Source of the DNA: Plenodomus lindquistii
Lineage: Eukaryota > Ascomycota > Dothideomycetes > Pleosporales > Leptosphaeriaceae
Direction: 5' to 3'
NCBI GenBank assembly: GCA_025504975.1
Contig: JANUWI010000015.1
Location: 992,001 to 1,056,000 of the forward strand
Length of the DNA stretch: 64,000 nt
A program made the position numbers and the translations under genes. Position 1 is the first letter of the stretch. Each line of letters opens with the position of its first letter. The notes under the pieces were generated by a model. It saw nothing but the letters and a program-made list of their open reading frames with translations, had not been told where the DNA came from and searched no databases. Below, one piece after another: positions 1-10,832 of the stretch.

Positions 1-2
1 GA

Positions 3-400
3 AACTCTCTAGGTGTTGAGCGCCACGGTACTAATCGGCGTCGTCACAATATCACGCTGCCGGCTCATTTCCCCAAGTCACCCCGTACCTCGAACGATCC
101 CTCTGCGCCAAAAGTGCTCAAGTCCCCAACACAGGTCCTTGGTGCTCATGGAGGTGGCGGTATCTCCAAACGCCGATCGAGCAATAGCTTACGTTCCAAC
201 ATGTCATACGAAGCCCCTGGAGACGTGCTTCCTGGCGCCAGGGTCGCAGTCTTCCGGGTATTAGGAAGTATCAAGTCCAATACATCGGGCTGACTGGCGT
301 GAAAGAGAACTTCAAGGAGCGAAGAGCAGAGAAGAGGAGGAACAAGCTTCGCAAGAGCATTGGATCAAGGTACTACGTGGAGCCTGTTGTGACTGCCTGA
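3..400 (+). CDS. 3' end of an unidentified gene, with a reading-frame switch near 258-268
   Basis: From the left edge one frame stays open to a TGA at about 291-293. It is low-complexity and basic (Ser, Pro, Arg, Gly rich) and ends in a more ordered stretch, APGDVLPGARVAVFR. A second frame takes over just where the first loses character: from about 266 to the TGA at 398-400 it encodes KYQVQYIGLTGVKEN, then a strongly basic Lys/Arg segment and a terminal SRYYVEP. The two halves together look like one C-terminus with a one-base deletion or two-base insertion between them. A 44-bp intron (donor GTGCTT at about 225) would also join the frames but would remove convincing coding sequence. The family is not recognised and the 5' part lies outside the window. 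Confidence 0.4.
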
Positions 401-1252
401 TCACAATCGACAGAGACCTTAAGCTCAAAGCTCGTTGAGCCTCTCGTCAAACCATTTCACGACCCTCGTACGCGGGTCTCGCATATACCCATCTACAGCC
501 TTCTGGATATCAACACCGTAATGCCTGCGCCACGCAGCGACTGTAACATCATATAACCGAATATTTAATCTGCCGATATACCACTTTACGACTTTACGCC
601 TGCTATTTCGATTTCATCTAGCGCATCTGCTGTCTTGGGTGGTTTCGGACTTTTGCTTTCACTGGCGCTGGATTGCCCATGTACATGAACATTACTCTCC
701 TGCACCTGTACATTACTAGCTCGTCGTCCATCTTCCCCGTTGGCTTGAAGACATCACACAGCACGTTGCTTACAGATCTCTTGGGAATTATGGTCAGCAT
801 ATTTAGGAATCGCAATCAATTCACACAAGTTCAACAAGATTTTGCTTTCCGGCGCTGCTAACACAGTGAGTGCACGAGCGCCATCGTTCGTCACGGGCTT
901 TTTAATAAACCTGAGTAGACGATCCAATATAAGATGAGTAGCAATCACCTGTCTCCAGCGCGACTTCCAAGGTGACAAGATCACACTTACTGCAGATACG
1001 AAGGAGCTCGTATCTATGTAGTTTCCAAGTCACAGTTTTTATCATAAACTTCTTATATTTAATTATTTAGGAAATAGGCAACGGGCAATATGAGTGGGGT
1101 ATATTTCAATGATGGGGCACGAATAGTAGCTAGACCTGGTGCCATAGCGTGGCTTCTGACGTCAATTCCCCGCTCTCGACACTTCTCCATTGGGTAGTCG
1201 AGTCCCTATCACTCCAGATCATCGGCATATAGTTCACGAACTTCATCAAATA
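401..1252. other. Intergenic stretch
   Basis: No supported gene. A minus-strand open frame of 76 codons (754-984) has a protein-like composition but no recognisable family and no clear continuation, so it is not called. The last part is presumably the promoter of the cupin gene. Confidence 0.5.
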
Positions 1253-2053
1253 ATGCCACGACCCGACATGATGACAGTAAAAGTAAGAACCTACCTTCTT
1301 CCTCCCACTCCCTTGATTCCAAATTCTCCTTATCCACTGCTTCACTTCCCAGCGCTCCTGTACGACCAAGTCACATCTCCCGCCTTTCACAACTCTCAAG
1401 TGTTCGATCTTTTCGCCGCAAATGGGTGGCAAACGCAATGGATAGCTCGATACGGACCTGATATCCAATCTCATTATCACACGACACACGAATGCATGGT
1501 TGTCATCTCGGGCAAAGGCGCAACCATTCGTTTCGGCGTCGCTGATGACCCGTCTTGGGCACCTGGGAGGTTTGGCTTTGGAGAACGGGGCGAGGGAGAG
1601 CAAGGCGGCGTGGACATTGAGGCGAGGCTGGGTGATGTTTTTGTCATACCAGCGGGAGTCAGTCACAAAACTTTCAATCCGCAGCCTGAAACAAGTCAAC
1701 TCGCGTTTCATCAGCCGCTGGAGATGGAAAACGGAAGAGCACGTGACGTCAGTAAGGAGAGGGAGAAGGAACACCGGGAGTTCTTTGAGAATGTGAAGGT
1801 GGAAGGGGAGTTCATGATGATGGGTGCGTATCCTTACGGAGGAGTTTGGGATTTCAAGATTGGCGGGGAGCACGAAGGACGGGAGGGGGAGGTTTGGGAG
1901 GTGAAGAAGCCGAGAAGCGATCCTGTGCTGGGGTATAGTCAGGAAGGCCTATTAGGACTCTGGATCGAAGGGAAAGCAGGGAAAGTAAACATGGGCAAGG
2001 GAGATGTGGGTTTTGCGATGGGTGGAAATGGGGATAACACAGTGTATACGTGA
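1253..2053 (+). CDS. Cupin-domain (RmlC-like) protein
   Basis: Single-exon gene of 266 residues. It carries the two cupin motifs: GPDIQSHYHTTHE (residues about 69-80), with the metal-binding H-x-H-x3-E pattern, and GDVFVIPAGVSHK (about 128-139), with the second-motif histidine. The spacing between them is long because of a Gly/Glu-rich loop. The fold normally binds a divalent metal in a beta-barrel. The actual reaction cannot be told from sequence, and YjlB-like cupins of unknown function are the closest type I know. An upstream in-frame ATG at 1190 exists, but conservation-like sequence begins at about TVKVRTYLLPPTPLIP, so 1253 or the two ATGs just after it (1268, 1271) are better starts. 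No signal peptide. It is convergent with the dehydrogenase gene, only 119 bp away. Confidence 0.75.
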   Translation: MPRPDMMTVKVRTYLLPPTPLIPNSPYPLLHFPALLYDQVTSPAFHNSQVFDLFAANGWQTQWIARYGPDIQSHYHTTHECMVVISGKGATIRFGVADDPSWAPGRFGFGERGEGEQGGVDIEARLGDVFVIPAGVSHKTFNPQPETSQLAFHQPLEMENGRARDVSKEREKEHREFFENVKVEGEFMMMGAYPYGGVWDFKIGGEHEGREGEVWEVKKPRSDPVLGYSQEGLLGLWIEGKAGKVNMGKGDVGFAMGGNGDNTVYT

Positions 2054-2172
2054 GTAGTGACGCAGTTCTACCAGCTTTTTGTAGCGCGTAGCAATGACAT
2101 GTACAGTGCGCCGCTGTCTCACTATGATTAAGGCTGATCCCTATGCTGGCTTCTTCGCCCAGCATCCACCAG

Positions 2173-3591
2173 CTATAGTACGTCGTCCACGTCGTCTACA
2201 ACTTGCACTTTGATACTTCCGTTGCTTAAATCACTGCACGTGTGAAGTGCATCTAGTGCTTTCTCCAAGGGGTATGTATGGCTGACGAGAGGTTTGACAT
2301 CCAGGATACCTCCTGTAAGGCATTGCAATCCAGCTGGCCATGTGTCGCGGTATCGATTAATGAACCTCAGGTCGATCTGGGAACATGTTAGCATACGAGC
2401 TCAAGATAACCAGTGTATGTGGTAAACTCACTTCAGCGAGCGAAAGGTGCATGAAAGGCAAGTTGTTCATGATCTCGCGTCCGACACCAATCACCATGAC
2501 AGTCCCGCCTCTTCGCGCAGTGTACGCTGCAGTAATTACACTGCTTTCGACACCAGTGCACTCAAGCACAGTCTCTGGAGCTCCATATTCTCCCACGTTC
2601 GCAAAGTTGAATAATTCCCGGATTTTCTTCGCATTCGCTTGGGCATCGAGGTTGCGGTCAACCTGATACGTCGAGACCGAGGGGACGAATTTCTTCGCGA
2701 AATCCAACCGTCTTGTCTCAAGATCTGTAATGACGAGCGGATGTGCGCCGCTAGCTCTAGCTGCAGTAAGCGCCAGTAGACCGATGGGTCCAGCGCCGCA
2801 GATCACTGCACCGCGACCCAGTGATAGTCTAGCTGATTTGATGCCGTGCATGACGACTGACAATGGTTCAAGCAGTGCACCCTCCGCAAAAGAGACATTT
2901 TCTGGCAACTTGTGACACCATCTGGCCGGGTGCGTCTTGTAGCGTTGGATGGTGCCATGGTATGGGTAGACGCCAGCGAACTGTACGTCTTCGCAAAGGT
3001 TGTATCGACCATCCAGACAGAGGAAACAGGAGCCGCAGGGTACACCGGGCTCAATTGCTACACGATCACCTGCTACGTATTAGCCCAATAATCGACACAG
3101 GACATACTGAGGACTAGCCAGGCTGTAGATTGGTCACATCCTCGCCGCATTGTAGAACGACTCCCGCTGCTTCGTGGCCGAGAATACAATCCCCCTCAAC
3201 GACAAGGGAACCTATGCGTCCTGTCTTCCAGAAATGGATGTCTGATCTAATTGGTATCATCAGAGTCTGCGCACACGTGCTCGTGAGAAGTCATACCCGC
3301 AGACCCCTGTCGTCTTGATGTGAAGTAAGACCTCTCCTTTCGCTGGCGCATACACCGGCGCATCTACTTGCTTCAAGTTGTGATCTGCTGTCACCTGCAA
3401 CGAAGGGTTCGGTAGTGGCGTCTTGATCGTGGGCCTTTTGTCGCCATCTTGAATCTGGGTCCACTTTAGCTAGATTCGGGTAAAGGTGAAGGAATGACCA
3501 ACGATTGCGGGTGGCATTCTGATAGTGTATCACAGTGTTGTTATACATGCAATTGAAGAATCACGACCGGACAGGAAGACTTGGACGTCAT
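2173..3591 (-). CDS. Zinc-dependent polyol dehydrogenase (L-arabinitol 4-dehydrogenase / sorbitol dehydrogenase type)
   Basis: Five-exon model of 395 residues: 3547-3591, 3297-3469, 3119-3246, 2432-3069, 2173-2376. Introns are 77, 50, 49 and 55 bp. The third begins GCTAGT rather than GT, and every GT alternative there adds an in-frame stop, so a GC-AG intron is required. The protein is a medium-chain dehydrogenase. Catalytic zinc ligands sit in VCGSD (C72) and GHEAAG (H97, E98). Structural zinc cysteines are C127, C130, C133 and C141. A Rossmann motif GAGPIG follows near residue 200. The sequences EPGVPC, GRYNLCEDVQF and ALLEPLSV are typical of fungal L-arabinitol and sorbitol dehydrogenases, which oxidise pentitols or hexitols with NAD+. 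Substrate is not decidable here. The tiny first exon is the weakest part of the model. Confidence 0.85.
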
Positions 3592-4051
3592 CGTATGTGG
3601 ACAACGGAGATAGTTAAGCGATGATTCCACTACCATCCTATATAGCCGACATAACGACGGGGCAAATGGCGGGGAACGGAATTGTGGGGTATCTCCAATG
3701 AGGATCTAGCTTGCAATTTGCTCGGAACCCTATCCAATGATAACCGTGGCGACGAGTAAGGCAGCCCTACGTATCTGACAGACTGGAGCATCAAATATAT
3801 GAAAATCCAATGGTTTGGTTGCAAGAGTTCAATGATGAGTTTTGTAGTTGGACATCGCTGTGGCGACGGAGACCTGGCTCGGAGGGCGCCGCATTGAATA
3901 CCCCGGACAGCTCCGGAGATGTACTCATCATGCACGTCGAATCCTCGACATAAGAGCTTGACAATCGCGATAAGATCATGCTCTTAAAAACAACGACTTC
4001 CTCGCGGGATCTGGTCTGGACTTATATCGGTGACTCTCTAACAGCTGCGTA
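3592..4051. promoter_or_regulatory. Divergent promoter region
   Basis: 460 bp between the start codons of the dehydrogenase (minus) and the deaminase-like gene (plus). It contains a CCAAT-type pentamer near 3732 and a TATATA near 3640. No specific regulator site is claimed. Confidence 0.4.
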
Positions 4052-4729
4052 ATGTCTACCATTACACCCACCACTAAGCGCGACCCTGAAACTTTCATCG
4101 CTAAACTCCTTCATACAATTGAACACGACATACTCCCTCTCACGCGAGAGGGTGTATCCTCTGGATCCAAAGTCTTCGGCGCAGCCATTTTGTCCAGACA
4201 ACACCTCACACCCTACACAATCGCTACAAACAACGAACGCGTGTCGCCACTCCTACACGGAGAGATAAATTGCATCCAACAATTCTTTACTATGGACTTC
4301 CCCGACCCGGCAACTCGCCCAGACCCCAAAACAGACTGTATCTTCCTTGCGACGCACGAGCCTTGTAGTCTTTGCTTGAGCGGAATCACCTGGTCTGGGT
4401 TCAGTGAATTCTATTACCTTTTCACGTACGAGGATAGCCGAGACTTGTTCGCGATTCCACACGACATCAATATACTGCAGGAGGTGTTTGCAGTGAGGGG
4501 CGACGGACAGACGGAAGAACAAATACAAAAGAGGCCACTGTACAATCGCACGAACAAGTTCTTTCGGGCCAAATCGTTCGCCGATGTGGTAACGGAGATT
4601 GGTGACGAAGACGAGCGACAAAAGTGGGCCGTCGAAATTACGAGAGTCAAGAATATGTACAACGACTTGAGCAAAATATATCAACGTGGCAAGGAAGTCG
4701 GAATGCCAAGCTCAAGTATTTGGACCTGA
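4052..4729 (+). CDS. Cytidine/deoxycytidylate deaminase-fold protein
   Basis: Single-exon gene of 225 residues. The zinc signature of the deaminase superfamily is present: HGE at residues 69-71, in the His-x-Glu position that supplies a zinc ligand and the proton shuttle, and PCSLC at 104-108, supplying the two cysteines. The protein therefore has a complete catalytic centre and probably deaminates a nucleoside, nucleotide or base. The long C-terminal half (Asp/Arg-rich, two helical stretches) is not typical of small cytidine deaminases, so the substrate is open. No signal peptide, which fits a cytosolic enzyme. It shares a 460-bp divergent promoter with the polyol dehydrogenase. Confidence 0.75.
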   Translation: MSTITPTTKRDPETFIAKLLHTIEHDILPLTREGVSSGSKVFGAAILSRQHLTPYTIATNNERVSPLLHGEINCIQQFFTMDFPDPATRPDPKTDCIFLATHEPCSLCLSGITWSGFSEFYYLFTYEDSRDLFAIPHDINILQEVFAVRGDGQTEEQIQKRPLYNRTNKFFRAKSFADVVTEIGDEDERQKWAVEITRVKNMYNDLSKIYQRGKEVGMPSSSIWT

Positions 4730-5263
4730 GACCGTGGGACCATCTACGTAAGCCGAATATAAAAGAATTGGGGTACGTTTCTTGTTCAGCGAGATGAGTA
4801 TGCTCTCTCCGTCAAATGAGGCTTGTGAGACGATCGCTCGCGATCGAAGTCAACGATCTGGATGAAACGAATGGAAAGACTAGCCGTGAAGGGATGACTG
4901 CTAGGGAGCTCATATGTTTTGGCTACACCAGATAGTGCTGTACTATTGTACTCGCAGAAAAAGTACGCGTGACAGGTATAGCATGATAGTGCTCCAATAT
5001 ATTCTACAAACTAAGAGTATGGTGTATAAGCCAGAAGCACATTCGTTAGCCTCCTGGTACGTGATGTAGACGCCACACTTCGTCCGCACCATCCTTTGTC
5101 TCTCGCATTGGTAGCTGTTCCCATTGTCACATGCTCCATTCTCACAGGCCACATCAAAGCTCCAGTCTGAGACTGCGTGCTCAGTTCTTTTATGGCAGGC
5201 AGAAGGGTGAAAGTGCGTAGGATGTTGACGCGGATATGCTGTGGCTGTGAGGCGCGAACCCCT
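4730..5263. other. Intergenic stretch left of the transposon
   Basis: No gene seen. Its last bases, CCCCT at 5259-5263, are repeated directly right of the transposon (8633-8637) and may be the target-site duplication. Confidence 0.5.
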
Positions 5264-5328
5264 CTCTCCGTAAATCGACAAACCCGGAAATAGAGCTCGG
5301 GCCCCACTTAACAGAATGCGCAACACCC
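5264..5328 (+). repeat. Left terminal inverted repeat
   Basis: 65 bp, GC-balanced, containing GAGCTCGGGCCCCAC. Matches the reverse complement of 8568-8632 over its full length. Confidence 0.9.
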
Positions 5329-5826
5329 CATTTCTACACCCTCTACACGACTACCTAGCACCTAAATAGCTCTATATTATATAGAAATTTAGCTTAAATT
5401 AATATACTATTATTATTTATACTATATCTAAACGTATACGTATTACTATACTACTACTTGTAACGGCTCAAGAACATAAGGTGCCGAAAGGCGTCCGAAT
5501 CAGCTTAAAGGCATATAGGAGTGCGCGCGGATTAAAAAGCTAAACAAATTATATTCTTATAGGCCTTGTACGAAAGGACAAGAAAATTATGCCTCTACAG
5601 TTCTATCAAGGAAGCAAGCTATATAGGGTAGGACTCGGTGGTAGTTCTAGGCCCTTACGGGGTTCTCTCCTTTCCTCTACTGTGTTAGCACGTAGGTAAC
5701 AGTAGGGTAGGGATTCTTATAGAATCTGGGCTGGGTACGGTACGGAGGTGGTTCGGGTAGAGGTCAGTATAGTCTCCCATCTTTGATAAGCTTGTATGGG
5801 GAAAGATAGGGGTGGCTCACGAGGGG

Positions 5827-6564
5827 CGTCAGGAAAAAACTTTTTGTAGCATTCTGGTCATTCACCAAGCGCATTGTAAATGAGTTAAATTACTAGTAAA
5901 TAACTAGGAAAAGACTTAAGTAGTATAGCTAACGTGAATAGCTTAATTTACTTTATTTACCTCGCTTACTCTATTAACCCCACGAACGTTAAATACTATA
6001 AAAAATCAAAACTAGTCCTAATTAGGCAATTAAAATTCTAATAATATAGAATAAATGTTTAGCTATAAACTAGTTAAAAAATTACTATTTTAGGCCTAGC
6101 TGTTCTATAGTTATTAATTATTTACTAAAAAGTTTTAATATTTTTTGTTTAAAAATAATTTATAGGGGCTGCTAATAGTTTAAATAGATAATAAAACTAT
6201 ATTTTTTTTTCGCGCTAAGCCTATAAAAGTAATATTTTAGTATTTAGAAATTTCTATTATATTATTATATTAATTGCGTACGTTATTATATAACTTAAAA
6301 AAGTTTAAAAAAGTAAAGTTTTTTTTTATTTTAAACTAGCAGGGGTCTAGGAGGTAAGTAAAGTAAGTAAAGTAAATTAAGTAAAAATAGTACTTAAAGT
6401 AATTTACGTTATTTATATTATTTACTAGTAAATTACTAGTAAACTACGTAAAAAAAGGCCTTGTAGGGTAAAAGTAGTAAATTAGTAATTTATATTAATT
6501 ACTAGCTATTTATATTACTTTCTATCTACTTACTTAATTTACTACATAATAGAATTTCCTAACG
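5827..6564 (+). repeat. Left internal inverted arm (738 bp)
   Basis: Begins CGTCAGGAAAAAAC and ends TTTCCTAACG. It is the reverse complement of 7530-8267 with a few mostly C/T or G/A differences. Its own two ends are inverted copies of CGTYAGGAAA, so each arm resembles a miniature inverted-repeat element. The inner part is packed with TTTACTAGTAAATTACTAG-type palindromes. Confidence 0.85.
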
Positions 6565-7529
6565 TTAATACTATATTTATTTATATACTAAAGTGTAGCT
6601 TTTAAAATATAAATGCTATTTCTATTCTACTAAAATATTTACTTTTTACTACGCTTAAAAATATAGGCTTAAAACACTAAAAAAATAGTTTTAGTATAAA
6701 TTCTAGTATTTATTTTTCTATTAAAGTTACTAGTATTATAAAAAATATACTAGCTAAAATTATACCTAATAATATAATAGATATAAAAGTATTATTAAAG
6801 CTTTAAATTAGGTTTATAATTTTTTTTATACTATATATTATTTTTAGTATAAGTATTTACTTTACCTAGTAGATATTTAATATACTTCTAGTACTTTAGA
6901 CTAGTTATCTAGTAAATTTTATTATACTAAAGTACGTTTTTCTAGTATAGTCTAGTTAGCTATAGTAGTAACTATACTATAATATATTTTTTATAACTTT
7001 CTAGCTACTTTAGTATATACTACTTTTTTACTATTACTAGATAAATTTTTATACTAGTTATATAAATAATATATTATTATATAGTCTCTAGATAATACTA
7101 AATATTTAATATATTTTTTTTATATTTATACTTTTTTACTATACCTGCCTATTTAGCTAAGTTTTACTAAAAATTACTTTTTTTTTAAAAAAAAGTAGTA
7201 TTAATATAGTTAGCTACTATCTAGGTGTTAGCTATAGTAAAAAAAAACTTTATAGGCTATAAATTATAAATATCTATATACTATAGATACTAGTATTTTT
7301 CTAATATAAATACTTTTAAAGCTATAAACTTTAGAATACTAAATATAGTAGTAATAAATACTAAATTATATAGTAAATTCTATATTTAATAATATAGATA
7401 TATAGTATAGATAGCGCTGTATTACAGCGTTTTAAAATAGGCGTATATATTATTAGAGAACTTCTATAGCTCTAGTAGTATAATAAAGCTACATTCTATT
7501 ATAATAACGACCCTTAGCTACAGGAGCCC
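6565..7529. other. AT-rich spacer between the inverted arms
   Basis: 965 bp with very high A+T, dense TpA and stops in all frames. It is probably the RIP-degraded remains of transposon coding sequence, but no protein can be recognised. Confidence 0.6.
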
Positions 7530-8267
7530 CGTTAGGAAATTCTATTATGTAGTAAATTGAGTGAGTAGATAGAAAGTAACGTAAATAGCTAGTAATTAAT
7601 ATAAATTACTAATTTACTACTTTTACCCTATAAGGCCTTTTTTTACGTAGTTTACTAGTAATTTACTAGTAAATAACGTAAGTAACGTAAATTACTTTAA
7701 GTACTATTTTTACTTAATTTACCTTACTTACCTCGCTTACCTCCTAGACCTCTACTAGTTTAAAATAAAAAAAAATTTTACTTTTTTAAACTTTTTTAAG
7801 TTATATAACAACGTACACAATTAATATAATAATATAATAGAAATTTCTAAATACTAAAATATTACTTTTATAGGTTTAGCGCGAAAAAAAAATATAGTTT
7901 TATTATCTATTTAAACTATTAGCAGCCCCTGTAAATTATTTTTAAATAAAGAATATTAAAACTTTTTAATAAATAATTAATAACTATAGAACGGCTAGGC
8001 CTAAAATAGTAATTTTTTAACTAGTTTATAGCTAAATATTTATTCTATATTATTAGAATTTTAATTACCTAATTAGGACTAGTTTTAATTTTTTATAGTG
8101 TTTAACGTTTATGGGGTTAATAGAGTAAGCAAGGTAAATAAAGTAAATTAAGCTATTTATATTAGCCATACTACTTAAGTCTTTTTCTAGTTATTTACTA
8201 GTAATTTAACTTATTTACAATGCGCTTAGTAAATAACTAGAATGCTACAAAAAGTTTTTTCCTAACG
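7530..8267 (-). repeat. Right internal inverted arm (738 bp)
   Basis: Inverted partner of 5827-6564, of identical length. Begins CGTTAGGAAATTC and ends TTTTTTCCTAACG. Together the arms and spacer could form a very long hairpin. Confidence 0.85.
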
Positions 8268-8567
8268 AAATATATTTTTAGTTTAAATAAATTACTAGAT
8301 ATAAATATTATAAAAATATACGTATTATCTTTATATAGGTTATTTTATAGTAAAAAGTGTATAATAAAGGTTTAGAGAGTATAGAGGTTTTATAAAGTAC
8401 TAGATAAATTAAAGCCTAAAAAGATTAATAAAATAATTAATAACTATTTTAATAAACTTTAGATAATCTAAAATAAATATAATTATAAAGCTTTAAAATA
8501 TTAGAGAATTATAACTCTATAACTACTAGCGTTAATGTAAATAACTATTAATTTAGCTGTAAAAATA

Positions 8568-8632
8568 GGGTGTTGCGCATTCTGTTAAGTGGGGCCCGAG
8601 CTCTATTTCCGGGTTTGTCGATTTACGGAGAG
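8568..8632 (-). repeat. Right terminal inverted repeat
   Basis: Inverted copy of 5264-5328. Followed by CCCCT, matching the flank of the left repeat. Confidence 0.9.
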
Positions 8633-8861
8633 CCCCTCTCTCGCATTCGCTTAGCCCGAACCTATCGATAAGACTCAAAATTTATGCGAACCCAGCCACA
8701 ATACTTCAGCCGTCCTAAATCATCCGAGTGTATGATCGTCATCTCATACATGTAACAAGAACGCTGCATGCAAATCGAATGTCCACCTGGGATCTGTCGG
8801 CAAAGGAACAAACCGCATATCAATACTGGCTTTGTGAGTCCTCGCTCACTTCCTAGCCGTA

Positions 8862-10832
8862 ATGGCGTCTCAGAATGATGGGAACACTATCTTCCTCACC
8901 GAGCAAGAGACGGAACGTATACGCAGAACAGTCAAAGAACGGGTAAAAATATGCTCAGACCAAAGCGGCAACCCACGTGAGTCCAGAGACAAGACTGCTG
9001 CAATCCAACAAGCGACCGGTGCATCGCTTATGGCCGATATGGGAGGCGCGCCGGATCCTGACATGGCACAAACCAAAGGTCGAGGAGGCGACACTATTCC
9101 AGTCTTGGCGGTCGGACAGCCGTATTTGCCATGCAGTGCCTCTCTACGTGATCTGCAGCCGATGAAACTCGCCGAACTTCGCATGGACACTCATCACCGT
9201 GGTCGGCAACTCCGCATCAAAAGGGTTAGCCCTGTTGTGGATCTTGCCGCTAGGTCATGGGCCATGGTCCAAGACGAAGACATCGAAGACACTGAGCGGT
9301 TGGAAGTGTGCCTGCACAAACTGCGCCATGGCGAAGATATATTGGAGTCCACAAAACATTTCATCATCAAAGACCCCTATTTCACAGTCACCGATCAAGG
9401 AGAGCCAACTTTACGTATTGATCATCTGTCAGACTTGGTTGTTTGTCACGAGGACACAAAGTCAGACTTCAAGGATGCCACAACTGCGGAGAAGGCTGCA
9501 GTTAGCTGTAAGAACAAGGGCAATGCAGCATTAAAACAGCAAGATCTGCCTCTAGCTCACGCGGAGTACACTAAAGGCCTCGATATCGCCAAGCAAGACC
9601 TCGTGTCAAAACGCAACTCAGACTTGGCTCGAGACATCTTTCGTAACCGCGCCTACGTCAACCTCTTACTAGAAGCATACGATGAAGCCATAACAGATGC
9701 GCAAGCTTCGCTAACAGGGCGTGGGGATCAACGATCGATAGAACTCGACAGCAAAGCACATTATCGCGCAGGTTGTGCAGCATACAACTTGCAAAATTAC
9801 GAGCAAGCGAAGGATTTCTTCCTGGGACAACAAAAGCTTTCGCCTGATGACAAAGACGCTAAAAAGGAACTCAAGCGCATTGAGAGGCGCATACTGGAGT
9901 CAGAAAAAGGCTCATACGATCTGATAAAAATACGAAGCTCTCTTTCTCCTAGGCAGCCACGCGTGGATGCCGCAACCTTTACCAAGAATACCGAGGTCAA
10001 AGACAGTCCCGGCCGAGGTCGCGGCCTCTTTGCAACGCGTGACCTTGGCGTAGGAGACATTGTAATAGGCGAGAAGCCTTTGTGTGTCGTATGGGGTCAT
10101 GAAAGTGAAGCCTTCACTGCCATGACTTATGACTTTCGTGACGACAACATCAGATTCTCGCCCGTGGGGTTGACCAAGGCAATTGTACAACGTCTCCACA
10201 GTAACCCCTCGAAGATTAAAGATTTCATGGACCTCTACGGCGATTGGCAGAGTGATGGCAAGGCATTCGAAGCAACTGACGAAGGCCCAGTCGTCGACGT
10301 CTTCCGTGTACACGACATCATGTCCAGAAACGCCTTCCATCCAGGCAACCAATTCGGCAACGACAGTGCGCGCAATCCCAGTACAGGTCTGTGGGTATAT
10401 GCCGCGTACATCAACCACTCATGTATCGCAAATGCAAAGAAGGAGTACTTTGGTGACCTTATGCTCATGCGTGCTACGAGACCTATCAAGAAGGGCGAGG
10501 AAATCTTTCACAGCTACCAAGACTCATTAGACTACGAGGCACGGCAATCAGCGCTGATGACGACGTGGGGCTTCGAGTGCCGCTGTGAGCTGTGTACGGC
10601 GGAGAAAGCAGATGGCAAAGAAGTGAGGGACAAGCGCATGGAGCTTGCAGGTGAGGCGGAGGCTTTCGTTGAGAAAACACCCTGGGCTGGGGCAAAGAGG
10701 CTAGTGATCAGAAAAGCGCAACGTCTGGCGCAGGCTATGGACGAGACGTACGTCACAGATAGATACCAGGACCTGCCAAAGAGGCACCTAGAGAGTATAC
10801 GCGTGTGGCTCTCCAAAGCAAGTCCGCGGTGA
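8862..10832 (+). CDS. TPR and SET domain protein (SMYD-like)
   Basis: Single-exon gene of 656 residues. A central helical region (about 215-345) shows tetratricopeptide character: NKGNAALKQQDLPLAHAEYT and, further on, ...HYRAGCAAYNLQNYEQAKDFF. A SET domain follows: RGLFATRDL with the N-SET turn near 390, NHSC at 518-521 and GEEIFHSY at 545-552, then the zinc-binding post-SET cysteines in CRCELC (573-578). All SET motifs for binding S-adenosylmethionine are present, so a lysine methyltransferase activity is plausible. Fungal TPR-SET proteins are a large, poorly studied group and the substrate is unknown. The start ATG lies 230 bp right of the transposon. Confidence 0.85.
   Translation: MASQNDGNTIFLTEQETERIRRTVKERVKICSDQSGNPRESRDKTAAIQQATGASLMADMGGAPDPDMAQTKGRGGDTIPVLAVGQPYLPCSASLRDLQPMKLAELRMDTHHRGRQLRIKRVSPVVDLAARSWAMVQDEDIEDTERLEVCLHKLRHGEDILESTKHFIIKDPYFTVTDQGEPTLRIDHLSDLVVCHEDTKSDFKDATTAEKAAVSCKNKGNAALKQQDLPLAHAEYTKGLDIAKQDLVSKRNSDLARDIFRNRAYVNLLLEAYDEAITDAQASLTGRGDQRSIELDSKAHYRAGCAAYNLQNYEQAKDFFLGQQKLSPDDKDAKKELKRIERRILESEKGSYDLIKIRSSLSPRQPRVDAATFTKNTEVKDSPGRGRGLFATRDLGVGDIVIGEKPLCVVWGHESEAFTAMTYDFRDDNIRFSPVGLTKAIVQRLHSNPSKIKDFMDLYGDWQSDGKAFEATDEGPVVDVFRVHDIMSRNAFHPGNQFGNDSARNPSTGLWVYAAYINHSCIANAKKEYFGDLMLMRATRPIKKGEEIFHSYQDSLDYEARQSALMTTWGFECRCELCTAEKADGKEVRDKRMELAGEAEAFVEKTPWAGAKRLVIRKAQRLAQAMDETYVTDRYQDLPKRHLESIRVWLSKASPR

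Larger units (their letters stand above)
5264..8632. mobile_element. Decayed DNA transposon with 65-bp terminal inverted repeats
   Basis: Perfect or near-perfect inverted copies of a 65-bp sequence starting CTCTCCGTAAATCGAC lie at 5264-5328 and 8568-8632. Just outside each is CCCCT. The direct match can be stretched to CCCCTCTCT if the left repeat is taken to begin four bases later. The first 500 bp inside (5329-5826) has ordinary base composition and includes a short stretch reading QEHKVPKG...RISLKAY, weakly like the helix-turn-helix of pogo/Fot1 transposases. The rest is extremely AT- and TpA-rich with no open frames, as expected after RIP. The family is not settled: a 9-bp duplication would suit Mutator-like elements, while a TA duplication typical of Tc1/mariner is not seen. 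Confidence 0.8.

Noticed and set aside
754..984. 76-codon minus-strand frame with protein-like sequence (RLLRFIKKPVTNDGARALTV)
   Set aside because: No family recognised, no signal of splicing to neighbouring frames, and a competing open frame overlaps it on the same strand.
3445..3447. ATG of the dehydrogenase at 3447, starting MATKGP
   Set aside because: It is out of frame with the conserved sequence. A small first exon at 3547-3591 with a GTATAA donor gives a complete in-frame start, so no frameshift needs to be assumed.
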